From Candidatus Jordarchaeia archaeon (GTDB lineage: Archaea > Asgardarchaeota > Jordiarchaeia > Jordiarchaeales > Freyrarchaeaceae): a stretch of DNA of 8,948 nt. Position 1 is the stretch's first letter. Every line of letters begins with the position of its first letter. The translations under genes were made by a program, and so were the position numbers. The notes under the pieces were generated by a model. That model was not told the DNA's origin, ran no database searches, and worked only from the letters and a program-made list of their open reading frames with translations. The stretch lies in assembly GCA_018383835.1 (NCBI GenBank), contig JAHAWR010000062.1, forward strand, positions 1 through 8,948, read 5' to 3'. Positions 1 through 6,071 of the stretch are shown here, piece after piece.

Positions 1-64
1 TCAGGCTCATGCCGTAGGCGACTTCGGGGTGTTGGGGGTTTCTAAACTCCATCCACCGCTTCAT
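1..64 (-). CDS. 5' end of an unidentified protein gene, running off the left edge
   Basis: An open frame starts with ATG at 64-62 and runs leftward to the window edge without a stop. The visible protein is MKRWMEFRNPQHPEVAYG followed by MSL. An in-frame TGA directly precedes the ATG, so this is the only possible start. A GGAG Shine-Dalgarno site lies 4 nt ahead of it on the minus strand (positions 71-68), and an A-rich TATA candidate lies at about 105-95. It is divergent from ecfT, so the two would share the 65-178 intergenic region. Only 21 codons are visible and I do not recognise the family. An S component for the adjacent ECF transporter is possible, but nothing in the sequence shows it. 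The good ribosome site is the main reason to believe it. Confidence 0.45.
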   Translation of the reverse strand, partial: MKRWMEFRNPQHPEVAYGMSL

Positions 65-130
65 TCAACTCCAACACCCCCCATTTTTTGGCTTCTAGTT
101 TTTCCGCTCCTTCTTGGTAATACTTGTTGC

Positions 131-145
131 AAAAAGAATATTAAC
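131..145 (+). promoter_or_regulatory. Probable TATA/BRE promoter of ecfT-ecfA
   Basis: The A/T-rich element AAAAAGAATATTAAC is the only TATA-like stretch ahead of ecfT. A transcript starting about 25 nt further on (near 165) would carry GGAGTG (166-171), 7 nt ahead of the GTG at 179. This arrangement is what decides the start codon proposed for ecfT. It is inferred from spacing only. Confidence 0.45.
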
Positions 146-178
146 CAGTGCTTTTCCGTACTGTTGGAGTGTGGAGGC

Positions 179-1102
179 GTGACTTTGCCCGAGGCGAGCT
201 TCAAGGATCTCTTCGAGATGTTCGAACGCTTCCTCGATGCTGAAAAGTTTAGCAGTATGAGCTCCCCCATCCACAGGCTGGATCCACGAGTCAAGATACT
301 TGCATCCGTCGCTTTCATCCTGTCAGCCATAGCGGTGGACGGCTTCTCATACATCCTTCTGCTGGTGTGCGCGGTCTTAGCCATGTTGTTCGCCTCAAGG
401 CTGCTCAAACCATCATTCCTTTACCGGTCTCTTCCATTCACATTTTTCAGCGCGGCGGTCGTGTCGCCTGTCCCGTTCGTAACGCTCGGGGTCCCCGCAG
501 CGATAATTCAGCTTCCATTCATAACTCTCACCATGACGTTTGAGGGGATTTACAGGGCTTTGACCTTCATCTTCAGGGTATGGGTCTGCATAGCGTCAGG
601 GCTACTCCTAACTTATACGACGCGATTCCCGGACATCGCAGCGGGGCTCAGAGGGCTCGGCGTTCCACCGTTGATCTCATCGATGCTCCTCCTCGCGTAC
701 AGGTACGCCCTGCTCTTCGCGGATGAATCCTTGAAAATGCTCCAAGCGAAGGAGCTCAGAACCATTGGAAAAGAGAGCTTCCTGGAAAGGGTAATGGGGG
801 TCGGTAGGATAGCCGGCTGCCTTTTCCTGAGAGCCTACGAGAGAGGGGAGGAAGTCTACTACGCCATGAGCCTGAGAGGATACAGAGGAGAAACTCCACA
901 CAGCTCCAAGAAGCTTGAGTTGAGGGACTACGCGTTCATAGTTGCGGTCGCCGCCTTCTGCCTCGTGGTCACATCGCTTGGGTGGGGGGGTCCATCAATT
1001 CTGGCGCTCTGGCTCCCACCGTTCAGGTTAGTCCTTGTGGAGGCGCCGTTAAGGTGGCTCGTGCTGGTTTTACCGCTGTTTGGGGGCTTTATGGTTGCGT
1101 AG
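179..1102 (+). CDS. ecfT: ECF transporter transmembrane component EcfT (CbiQ family)
   Basis: This is the integral membrane coupling subunit of an energy-coupling-factor vitamin or metal importer. It links the ATPase to a substrate-binding S component. The 307-residue product has the family's opening motif HRLDPRVK (residues 32-39), six or more hydrophobic segments (about 38-75, 83-117, 130-147, 160-180, 250-270 and 288-307), and cytoplasmic coupling-helix motifs: KELRTIGKE (191-199) and AMSLRGYRGE (229-238), the latter close to the family's ARG-type signature. The first coupling motif is degenerate. GTG 179 is chosen because GGAGTG sits 7 nt upstream and the promoter spacing fits; ATG 218 and ATG 257 are in-frame alternatives. 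The frame stays open upstream to about 29, but that part overlaps the divergent gene's start and is unlikely to be translated. The 3' end overlaps the ecfA start, indicating one operon. Substrate cannot be told from this subunit. Confidence 0.9.
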   Translation: MTLPEASFKDLFEMFERFLDAEKFSSMSSPIHRLDPRVKILASVAFILSAIAVDGFSYILLLVCAVLAMLFASRLLKPSFLYRSLPFTFFSAAVVSPVPFVTLGVPAAIIQLPFITLTMTFEGIYRALTFIFRVWVCIASGLLLTYTTRFPDIAAGLRGLGVPPLISSMLLLAYRYALLFADESLKMLQAKELRTIGKESFLERVMGVGRIAGCLFLRAYERGEEVYYAMSLRGYRGETPHSSKKLELRDYAFIVAVAAFCLVVTSLGWGGPSILALWLPPFRLVLVEAPLRWLVLVLPLFGGFMVA

Positions 1103-1964
1103 TGTTGTTCTCGAGGCTGACGACGTCTGGTTCACCTACCCCGACGGGACGCAAGCGTTGAAAGGTGTAAGCTTCAAAGTGTTCGAGGGGGAAACAGTCG
1201 TCCTCCTTGGGCCCAGCGGGGCGGGGAAGTCGACGGTGCTACTGCACTTCGCAGGCATCCTCTTCCCCTCGTCGGGCAGCGTCTACGTGTGCGGCGAGAA
1301 GGTTTCGAGGAGGAACGTTAAAGAGGTGAGGAGGCATGTGGGGCTCGTTTTCCAGAACCCTGAGAGCCAGCTCTTCTGCCCGACGGTCTGGGACGACGTG
1401 GCCTTCGGCCCAACCAGCATGGGACTGCCGGCGAACGAGGTCGAAAGGAGGGTTAAGAGGGCGCTCGAAGCCGTCGGCATCCTCGAATGCGCCTGGAAAC
1501 ACCCCCACCACCTGAGCTTCGGGGAGAAGAGGAGGGCAGCCTTGGCAACAGTGCTTTCCATGAGCCCCGACGTGTATCTTTTCGATGAGCCGACGGCAAA
1601 CCTCGACCCGAGAAACGCTTTCTTCGTCATCGAAAAAATAGCGGAGCTGTCAGGTGAGGGGAAAACGGTCTTGGTCGCGACGCACGACGTCGACGTGCTT
1701 CCACAAGTGGCGTCGAGGGTCATCATCATGAGCGGTGGAAGAGTATTCTCTGACGGCGAGCCCGAAAAGGTGCTCTCCGACTTCAAGCTCATAGCGGAGG
1801 CAGGGCTACGCCCACCAGTGATCACAAGCTTCCTTCACAGCCTCAACGAGGAAGGCATACTAAACGTAGATGAGCCATATTCGATTTCCCAACAGAAGGC
1901 AAAACAAAAAGTGAAAGAAAGCATAGAAAAACTCTTAAAGCCATACTTGATGAAGCAAACCTAG
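1095..1964 (+). CDS. ecfA: ECF transporter ATP-binding protein EcfA (CbiO family)
   Basis: This is the cytoplasmic ATPase subunit that powers the ECF importer together with EcfT. All ABC ATPase motifs are present in the 289-residue product. They are Walker A GPSGAGKST (39-47), Q-loop FQNPESQLF (86-94, Gln87), signature LSFGEKRR (140-147, with Phe in place of the first Gly, as in many CbiO-type proteins), Walker B with LFDEP (172-176; Asp174, Glu175), D-loop NLDP (179-182) and switch THD (196-198, His197). The C-terminal tail of about 25 residues is Lys-rich and its DNA is A-rich. The start chosen is TTG 1095, with GGGGG (1082-1086) 8 nt upstream and 8 nt of overlap with ecfT; TTG 1080 is an in-frame alternative without a ribosome site. 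Only one ATPase gene is present here, so the complex either uses a homodimer or recruits a second ATPase from elsewhere. Confidence 0.94.
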   Translation: MRSVVLEADDVWFTYPDGTQALKGVSFKVFEGETVVLLGPSGAGKSTVLLHFAGILFPSSGSVYVCGEKVSRRNVKEVRRHVGLVFQNPESQLFCPTVWDDVAFGPTSMGLPANEVERRVKRALEAVGILECAWKHPHHLSFGEKRRAALATVLSMSPDVYLFDEPTANLDPRNAFFVIEKIAELSGEGKTVLVATHDVDVLPQVASRVIIMSGGRVFSDGEPEKVLSDFKLIAEAGLRPPVITSFLHSLNEEGILNVDEPYSISQQKAKQKVKESIEKLLKPYLMKQT

Positions 1965-2025
1965 AAAACATGGACCCGTCAACATCCTTATATCCCTGTA
2001 GAGGAGGCACGTGAGGCTACTGTCC

Positions 2026-2042
2026 TTTAACTGTTTTTCTTT
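2026..2042 (+). terminator. T-rich tract behind ecfA
   Basis: A T-rich run containing TTTTT at 2034-2038 lies about 65 nt after the ecfA stop, at the junction with the convergent sugar kinase gene. Archaeal RNA polymerase terminates on T-rich tracts without needing a hairpin, and no hairpin is evident. It overlaps the last codon of the kinase on the opposite strand. Confidence 0.4.
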
Positions 2043-2982
2043 AGATTATGAGCTGTCGTGGTTCATGTTTATGTTTTTCTAGAAAGTTTTTTACTTGGTC
2101 TAGTGTGGGGAGGCCGTCCACTGCTCCGTGGGCGGTGCATTTTAGCGCTGCTGTCGCATTTGCTATTTTTATTGTCTCGCTGAGGGAAAGGTTTTTGATG
2201 AGCCCGTATATGACACCGGCGTTCCAAGCGTCCCCCGCACCGACGGTGTCGACGGCCTCCACAGGGTATGCCTCCATGAGCCAGGCCGATGAGCGGTCGC
2301 CCAGGGCTGAGCCGCGCTCTCCCATCTTTACGCCGACCACTTTAACTCCTAGCTTTCTGCACTCCCTGAAGATCTCCTCGACGCCGGTTTCCCCGAAGAG
2401 AAGGCTGTACTCTCTAGTGGTGGCTAGGAGTGCGTCCGAGTTGGATGCTGCCTCAAGCGTGGCTTCCCTCGCCTCCTCCCTGCTCCCCCACGAGTCTGGC
2501 CTGTACGTTGGGTCAAAGGACACGGTAACATTCCTTTTCCTGAGCTCCCCGACGATTTCTAGTATGTCTTCTCTTAGGGGTCTGTGGGATAGTGGGAGGC
2601 CCGTGAAGTGGAAGACTGCGGCTTCCGATGCCAGTGCAAGGTCTTCCTCGTCGAGCCCCAGCTCGGTGTCGGCTGAGACCACCCATGGGCGCCTGTAGAA
2701 GAAGAAAGCATTCTCTCCCTTTAGTCGGGAGACGAAGGCGAGCGTCGTCCTGTATCCTGTGACCCTTACCCTTCCAACGTTGACATTGTTGGACTTGAGC
2801 GTATCGAGCAGGAATTCACCGAGTGGGTCACGTCCGACCGCCGCTATCGCCGCCGCCCTGAGTCCTAGGCGGGCGCAGGCTATGGCCGTGTTCATTGGCG
2901 CCCCGCCGAAGCAAACCTTAAAGGTTCGCTCACCGACGGGGACAAAGTCGGCGATGATCTCGCCAAGGCAGACAACGTCCAA
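2041..2982 (-). CDS. PfkB-family carbohydrate kinase (ribokinase/fructokinase-like)
   Basis: This is a cytoplasmic ATP-dependent kinase that phosphorylates a sugar or a nucleoside. The 313-residue product is full length for the family. PfkB signature 1 is at the N-terminus (FGGAPMNTAIACARLG, residues 25-40, continuing to Gly50). The middle motif SFDPTYRPDSW (155-165) resembles the DPNxRPxLW motif common in fructokinases and 2-keto-3-deoxygluconate kinases. Signature 2 is DTVGAGDAWNAG (245-256), with catalytic base Asp251 in the anion-hole loop GAGD. The start is TTG 2982: an in-frame TGA lies one codon upstream, and GGGGGTG precedes it by about 8 nt. The gene stands alone, convergent with ecfA and divergent from the cation transporter. 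Fructose or 2-keto-3-deoxygluconate is a plausible substrate from the middle motif, but inosine, adenosine or ribose kinase activity cannot be excluded. Confidence 0.93.
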   Translation of the reverse strand: MDVVCLGEIIADFVPVGERTFKVCFGGAPMNTAIACARLGLRAAAIAAVGRDPLGEFLLDTLKSNNVNVGRVRVTGYRTTLAFVSRLKGENAFFFYRRPWVVSADTELGLDEEDLALASEAAVFHFTGLPLSHRPLREDILEIVGELRKRNVTVSFDPTYRPDSWGSREEAREATLEAASNSDALLATTREYSLLFGETGVEEIFRECRKLGVKVVGVKMGERGSALGDRSSAWLMEAYPVEAVDTVGAGDAWNAGVIYGLIKNLSLSETIKIANATAALKCTAHGAVDGLPTLDQVKNFLEKHKHEPRQLII

Positions 2983-3018
2983 GCATCACACCCCCAACAA
3001 GACGATAGACAGCAGCCT

Positions 3019-3032
3019 CCTTAAGTTTTCAT
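3019..3032 (-). promoter_or_regulatory. Possible TATA element of the sugar kinase gene
   Basis: Read on the minus strand, GATGAAAACTTAAGG spans this site and combines a purine-rich BRE-like part with an A/T core. A transcript starting about 25 nt downstream (near 2998) would leave a 15-nt leader containing the GGGGGTG ribosome site of the TTG start at 2982. Inferred from position only. Confidence 0.35.
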
Positions 3033-3065
3033 CGCCACACCCGGATTCAAGAATATTCGGGTCTT

Positions 3066-3084
3066 CCGAAGAAAAATAAATAAA
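3066..3084 (+). promoter_or_regulatory. BRE/TATA promoter of the MgtE-type transporter
   Basis: CCGAAGAAAAATAAATAAA fits an archaeal promoter: a purine-rich BRE followed by an A/T core at 3073-3084. The predicted transcript start is near 3104, giving a leader of about 30 nt before ATG 3134 that contains GGGTTGGGAG. It faces away from the kinase promoter within the same 151-nt divergent intergenic region. Confidence 0.5.
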
Positions 3085-3133
3085 TCGAATGCTGCTTCAT
3101 CTGAGCTAGATTCCGGGGTGACAGGGTTGGGAG

Positions 3134-4351
3134 ATGATTCCTTTGGGGACAGAGATGCTGACGAGAGCCACGTTCAAGCGGCTTTTCTCGCAGTCGCTTT
3201 CATCTCAAGCCTTCAACCTGCTCGGGGTCCTGGCTGGCGCCATACTGGCGACTTTATCGGTGTACACCTCCCTCAACCCCTGGATTCTGGTTCTGGTTCC
3301 CCCGCTGCTGACTGTGAGGGGGAACGTTGGCGGGATCCTATGTGGGAGGCTTAGCACATCCCTCTACCTAGGCCTCGTGAAGCCAACCTTAAGGAAGAAT
3401 ACGAGCTACTACTATGCGACTATGGCGAGCACCTTTGTCATGAGCTTCATCTTCTCCATTGTGATAGGGGCATTCTCGTTCCTCGTGGTGAACGCTACAC
3501 AAGGAGGGCAGCTGAGCCTTACGGATTCACTCTTCCTGTCCACTATCGCCATGATGATCTGCACCACCCTGACGCTGTTCATAACCTCCTCAGTAGCCGT
3601 TGTCTCTTACAGGAGGGGAGTCAACCCGGAAGTTATACTCTACCCCATTTTATCTACCATGAACGACATAATGATGTGTGCCACGTACACCCTACTTGTG
3701 GTCGCCTACATGTCTTGGAGTTGGGGTTTCGCCGCCCTCTCCCTAACCCTGTTCCCAGTCTTCGCTGCAACCACCGTATACCTCACGCTAAAATACTGGA
3801 GGGAGGAGGCGTTTAGAGAAACATTCAAGGAGGGGTTCCCAGTAGCCCTCCTCCTCACATTCCTCAGCCAGATCACAGGCAGCTTCCTCTCACAACTAGA
3901 AGACCAGATATCAGCCTACCCCCAAATACTAGCCATTTACCCCCTCCTAATAGATGGCACCGGGGACGTAGGAGTGATCATCTCGTCGTCAACAACGGCG
4001 AGGCTGGCTCTAGGCTACATGGAGCCGCAAATGAGCAGTATCAAGAGGGAAGAAGGGCGGAAAGTGGCACTCAGCTCGCTAACGGCCGGCCTCACCATGA
4101 TGTTAGGTGCTACGCTGGCGGCATCCATAACCTACACGCCCTCCATCCTCCAAGTCGCCCGGTCCTTCTCAGTCATAGCATGTGCCGAACTCCTCATAGC
4201 AGCACCAGTAATAGTCCTCGCCTCGTTCGGACTAACAATCCTAACATTCAGAAGAGGTATAAACCCAGATAACGTGACAATCCCTATCATAACATCCTTC
4301 GCAGACATGCTCGTCACAATATCGATCTTCCTAACATCCCGAATACTCTAA
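3134..4351 (+). CDS. MgtE/SLC41-type divalent cation transporter, two-repeat membrane form
   Basis: This is a polytopic membrane protein of 405 residues, most likely a magnesium or other divalent cation channel/transporter of the MgtE membrane-domain family. It consists of two homologous halves. Half 1 has PPLLTVRGNVGG (56-67), RLSTSLYLG (72-80) and RRGVNPEV...PILSTMND (160-178). Half 2 has YPLLIDGTGDVG (269-280), TTARLALG (287-294) and RRGINPDNV...PIITSFAD (373-391). The second motif pair repeats at an offset of exactly 213 residues, with Asp178 matching Asp391, the kind of acidic residue that lines the pore in MgtE. There is no N-terminal or CBS regulatory domain as in bacterial MgtE, so it resembles the duplicated SLC41 layout. 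ATG 3134 is the first start after an in-frame stop; ATG 3155, preceded by GGGGAC, is an alternative that removes seven residues. No neighbour appears to be functionally linked. Confidence 0.88.
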   Translation: MIPLGTEMLTRATFKRLFSQSLSSQAFNLLGVLAGAILATLSVYTSLNPWILVLVPPLLTVRGNVGGILCGRLSTSLYLGLVKPTLRKNTSYYYATMASTFVMSFIFSIVIGAFSFLVVNATQGGQLSLTDSLFLSTIAMMICTTLTLFITSSVAVVSYRRGVNPEVILYPILSTMNDIMMCATYTLLVVAYMSWSWGFAALSLTLFPVFAATTVYLTLKYWREEAFRETFKEGFPVALLLTFLSQITGSFLSQLEDQISAYPQILAIYPLLIDGTGDVGVIISSSTTARLALGYMEPQMSSIKREEGRKVALSSLTAGLTMMLGATLAASITYTPSILQVARSFSVIACAELLIAAPVIVLASFGLTILTFRRGINPDNVTIPIITSFADMLVTISIFLTSRIL

Positions 4352-4573
4352 CGGGAACGGCAACCACGCAGAAAAACCCCAAACCAAAACTCGACTTAAC
4401 TATACAACACCCAAGGAGCCAGAAAGATGCCCCCTTAAACCCACCGCCAGAAGCGAGCGCTGAAAACCCACCCAACCATCAAGGTACAGACGCGTCGACC
4501 CCCACAACGCGCATACCTCCACGAAAATGTGCGAAACAGCCGCCCCAACCCTCATTCAGCCCCCTCTAAAACC

Positions 4574-4626
4574 TGGAGGCCAACACTTCCACTGGTGTTG
4601 GCTTTCGTGGCGCTGGGTTCTTTTTT
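4574..4626 (+). terminator. Strong hairpin followed by T6
   Basis: GCCAACAC (4579-4586) and GTGTTGGC (4595-4602) pair perfectly across an 8-nt loop. G-U and A-U pairs extend the RNA stem to 13 bp (4574-4607). A TTTTTT run lies at 4621-4626, 13 nt beyond the extended stem. It could end read-through transcription from the cation transporter gene 220 nt upstream. It could also be a structured RNA element; the T tract favours termination. Confidence 0.4.
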
Positions 4627-4777
4627 CTTGTTTCGTGTGATTTTTGGGGGCTCCACGTTTACCGGGCAGATTTTCCACGGCGGCCACACCCACCTTAACG
4701 CTAAAAGAGCAGCCTCAAACCCTGCCAAATTCCTCAATAATCCCCCGGAGCGCTCACCATCCCAGAAATGATACCGG

Positions 4778-4788
4778 TAATATAAAGG
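4778..4788 (+). promoter_or_regulatory. Strong TATA-like element (distal)
   Basis: TAATATAAAGG, preceded by GATACCGG, is the best TATA match in the window. A transcript starting near 4809 would have an 85-nt leader before ATG 4896. GGGGAGGTGG follows at once but would lie upstream of the transcript start, so it would not serve as a ribosome site. Confidence 0.4.
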
Positions 4789-4840
4789 GGAGGTGGCGCT
4801 GAGCCGTGTCCGCGAAGCCCTCCAGGGGTGCGGCGGAGCC

Positions 4841-4854
4841 AGAAACCTTTTATT
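4841..4854 (+). promoter_or_regulatory. TATA/BRE promoter (proximal) of the four-helix membrane protein
   Basis: AGAAACCTTTTATT combines a BRE-like AGAAA with the A/T core CTTTTAT. The predicted transcript start is near 4876, leaving about 20 nt before ATG 4896 with GGTGGTG in between. This is standard geometry and supports the internal ATG as the real start. Confidence 0.5.
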
Positions 4855-4895
4855 GCCCATGCTCCATACTTCTGCATCATGTTGGTGGTGTGAAT

Positions 4896-5408
4896 ATGCC
4901 TAGGAGAGGTGTTAGGTGGGAGCTCGTCGGATTGCTTTTCGCCCTACTAATGCTGCTGGGATTGCTCATACCCGCCCTAACCGTCCAGACAACCCTCTTC
5001 GGCACCGTGGTTGACCTCAACTCCTGGTTCGGGTCACTGGAGAGCATCGTCTGCCTGGTTGGGGGAATAATAGGCCTGATAGGGGTCTTCCTAACCTTCG
5101 TGGCAGGAGAGTACGCCATCAACGATGGATTAGCGGTCTTCGGGAGCAGCGTGACGCTGACAGCCTCCCTCCTCTACATCTCAGGCAGGATCGGCTCATC
5201 AATAAACCTACTAACACTAAAGGTTCCATACGCGTACTACTTCCACATCTACCGTGGAGAGTGGCAGTACACTGTACTATACCGCGACATCCCAATCTAT
5301 CTGGCAACCCTCCAGATACCACTTGGACCAATAATCACCTGCCTGTCAGCCCTGATGGTCGTTATACTCTTCCTAGCACTACTGGGCGGATATTGGAGAA
5401 GGAGATAA
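4896..5408 (+). CDS. Four-helix membrane protein of unknown function
   Basis: I do not recognise this 170-residue protein. It begins with a basic segment (MPRRGVRW), followed by hydrophobic helices at about 10-30, 49-69, 77-95 and 145-166, and ends in GGYWRRR. By the positive-inside rule both termini are cytoplasmic. Two loops would face outside: a short one (31-48) and a 45-residue one (98-143) rich in aromatic residues (PYAYYFHIYR, EWQYTVLYR). No cysteine pair or catalytic motif stands out. ATG 4896 is chosen because GGTGGTG (4884-4890) lies 5 nt upstream and the proximal promoter fits. The frame remains open upstream to GTG 4806, but that extension would lie ahead of the proximal transcript start. 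The phosphatase operon follows 190 nt later with its own promoter. Confidence 0.75.
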   Translation: MPRRGVRWELVGLLFALLMLLGLLIPALTVQTTLFGTVVDLNSWFGSLESIVCLVGGIIGLIGVFLTFVAGEYAINDGLAVFGSSVTLTASLLYISGRIGSSINLLTLKVPYAYYFHIYRGEWQYTVLYRDIPIYLATLQIPLGPIITCLSALMVVILFLALLGGYWRRR

Positions 5409-5525
5409 ACAATCACCCACTCTTCTCTTCAAGCCCAGGGCCACTTAAGCGGGGACACGTGACCCACCATGCACAAGAAAACAGTCAACCCCCTAAGACT
5501 CGGCGGCCCTTACAGCCTAGCCGAA

Positions 5526-5550
5526 CGCCACACACATTATCGTGTGGGCG
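5526..5550. repeat. Inverted repeat abutting the phosphatase promoter
   Basis: CCACAC (5528-5533) and GTGTGG (5542-5547) are perfect 6-bp arms separated by 8 nt. CG pairs extend them outward if one G (5548) is bulged. The repeat directly touches the BRE/TATA element at 5551-5560. This is where archaeal activators commonly bind, so it is a candidate operator. It could be fortuitous. Confidence 0.4.
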
Positions 5551-5560
5551 AAAAATTAAA
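5549..5560 (+). promoter_or_regulatory. TATA/BRE promoter of the phosphatase operon
   Basis: GCGAAAAATTAAAG is a good BRE/TATA match with its A/T core at 5551-5560. Transcription would start near 5580, downstream of ATG 5562. This rules out that ATG as the start and points to TTG 5598 (or GTG 5589) behind the GGGGGGTGG run. Confidence 0.55.
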
Positions 5561-5597
5561 GATGAGGTTTCCTGTCTCCATTAGGGGGGTGGCTGGC

Positions 5598-6065
5598 TTG
5601 GTTTTCAGGATACTGTTCGTCTGCGACGCGAACACTTTCAGGAGCCCCGTGGCGGAGTTCCTGCTGAGGACGATGCTGGCTAACCGCGGTGTTGAGGGGG
5701 TTGAGGTTTGCTCGGGCGGGGTTGCCTCCCATGCGAGGGACGGGTGCATGGTGTCTCAAGACGCCATCCTACTCCTCAGGGAGGAGGGGGTTATGGTTCC
5801 GGAGGAGCCATTCTCAAAGGATCTCAAGAGGCACAGAGAGCTGGTGGAGGGGGCAGACCTCGTCCTGACGATGACGAGAAGGCAGAAAGAGTTGATCTTA
5901 GGGATGAACGGAGGGAGGGGCGCCGTGTACACGCTGAAAGAGTACGTCGGAGGTGAAGGAGACATAGAGGATCCGAGGGTTCTGGGAGAGGAAAGCTACA
6001 GGGCATGCAAGGAAGAAATCAAGGGGTGCCTGGAGAAGCTGATCGAAAAACTCCTCACGAAGTGA
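5598..6065 (+). CDS. Low-molecular-weight protein phosphatase (LMW-PTP/arginine phosphatase family)
   Basis: This cytoplasmic phosphatase acts through a cysteinyl-phosphate intermediate. The N-terminal P-loop reads VCDANTFRSPVAE (8-20), a C(X)5R motif with nucleophile Cys9 and Arg15. The C-terminal general acid is Asp125 in IEDP (123-126). The 155-residue length is normal. Position Thr13 corresponds to Thr11 of Bacillus YwlE, where Thr instead of Ile favours phosphoarginine over phosphotyrosine, so arginine phosphatase activity is possible. The family's usual Gly before Asn is Ala11. TTG 5598 is preferred: homologues begin a few residues before the P-loop, GGGGGG (5584-5589) precedes it, and the predicted transcript begins near 5580. 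GTG 5589 is an alternative, while ATG 5562 lies upstream of the transcript start. Only 6 nt separate it from the next gene, so they form one operon. Confidence 0.92.
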   Translation: MVFRILFVCDANTFRSPVAEFLLRTMLANRGVEGVEVCSGGVASHARDGCMVSQDAILLLREEGVMVPEEPFSKDLKRHRELVEGADLVLTMTRRQKELILGMNGGRGAVYTLKEYVGGEGDIEDPRVLGEESYRACKEEIKGCLEKLIEKLLTK

Positions 6066-6071
6066 TTAGAA

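Larger units (their letters stand above)
4352..4805. other. Gene-poor stretch, A/C-rich then T/G-rich
   Basis: I find no convincing gene here. Positions 4352-4570 are A/C-rich on the plus strand, and the composition switches to T/G-rich at a strong hairpin (4574-4607). An 80-codon frame from GTG 4529 to 4771 encodes one hydrophobic stretch (residues about 19-40), but it lacks a ribosome site and its sequence covers the hairpin, so I do not call it. The last part holds a TATA-like element at 4779-4787. Confidence 0.5.

Noticed and set aside
28..78. Inverted repeat GGTGTTGG (28-35) and CCAACACC (71-78)
   Set aside because: The arms are 35 nt apart and span the start codon of the left-edge gene; short G-rich and C-rich matches are common here, so no function is claimed.
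29..178. N-terminal extension of the ecfT frame
   Set aside because: The frame is open to 29, but this part overlaps the divergent gene's start codon and the promoter of ecfT, and encodes nothing typical of EcfT.
2011..2082. Short frame from GTG 2011 behind GAGGAGG, with a TATATC-like element upstream
   Set aside because: It is only about 23 codons, lies antisense to the end of the kinase gene, and the TATA-like site is too close for the ribosome site to be transcribed.
4529..4771. 80-codon frame with one hydrophobic stretch, possible small membrane protein
   Set aside because: GTG start without ribosome site or promoter, sequence runs through a strong hairpin and a T tract, and composition is not gene-like.
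5469..5597. Upstream extension of the phosphatase, including ATG 5562
   Set aside because: The BRE/TATA element at 5549-5560 puts the transcript start after these ATGs, and family members begin just before the P-loop.
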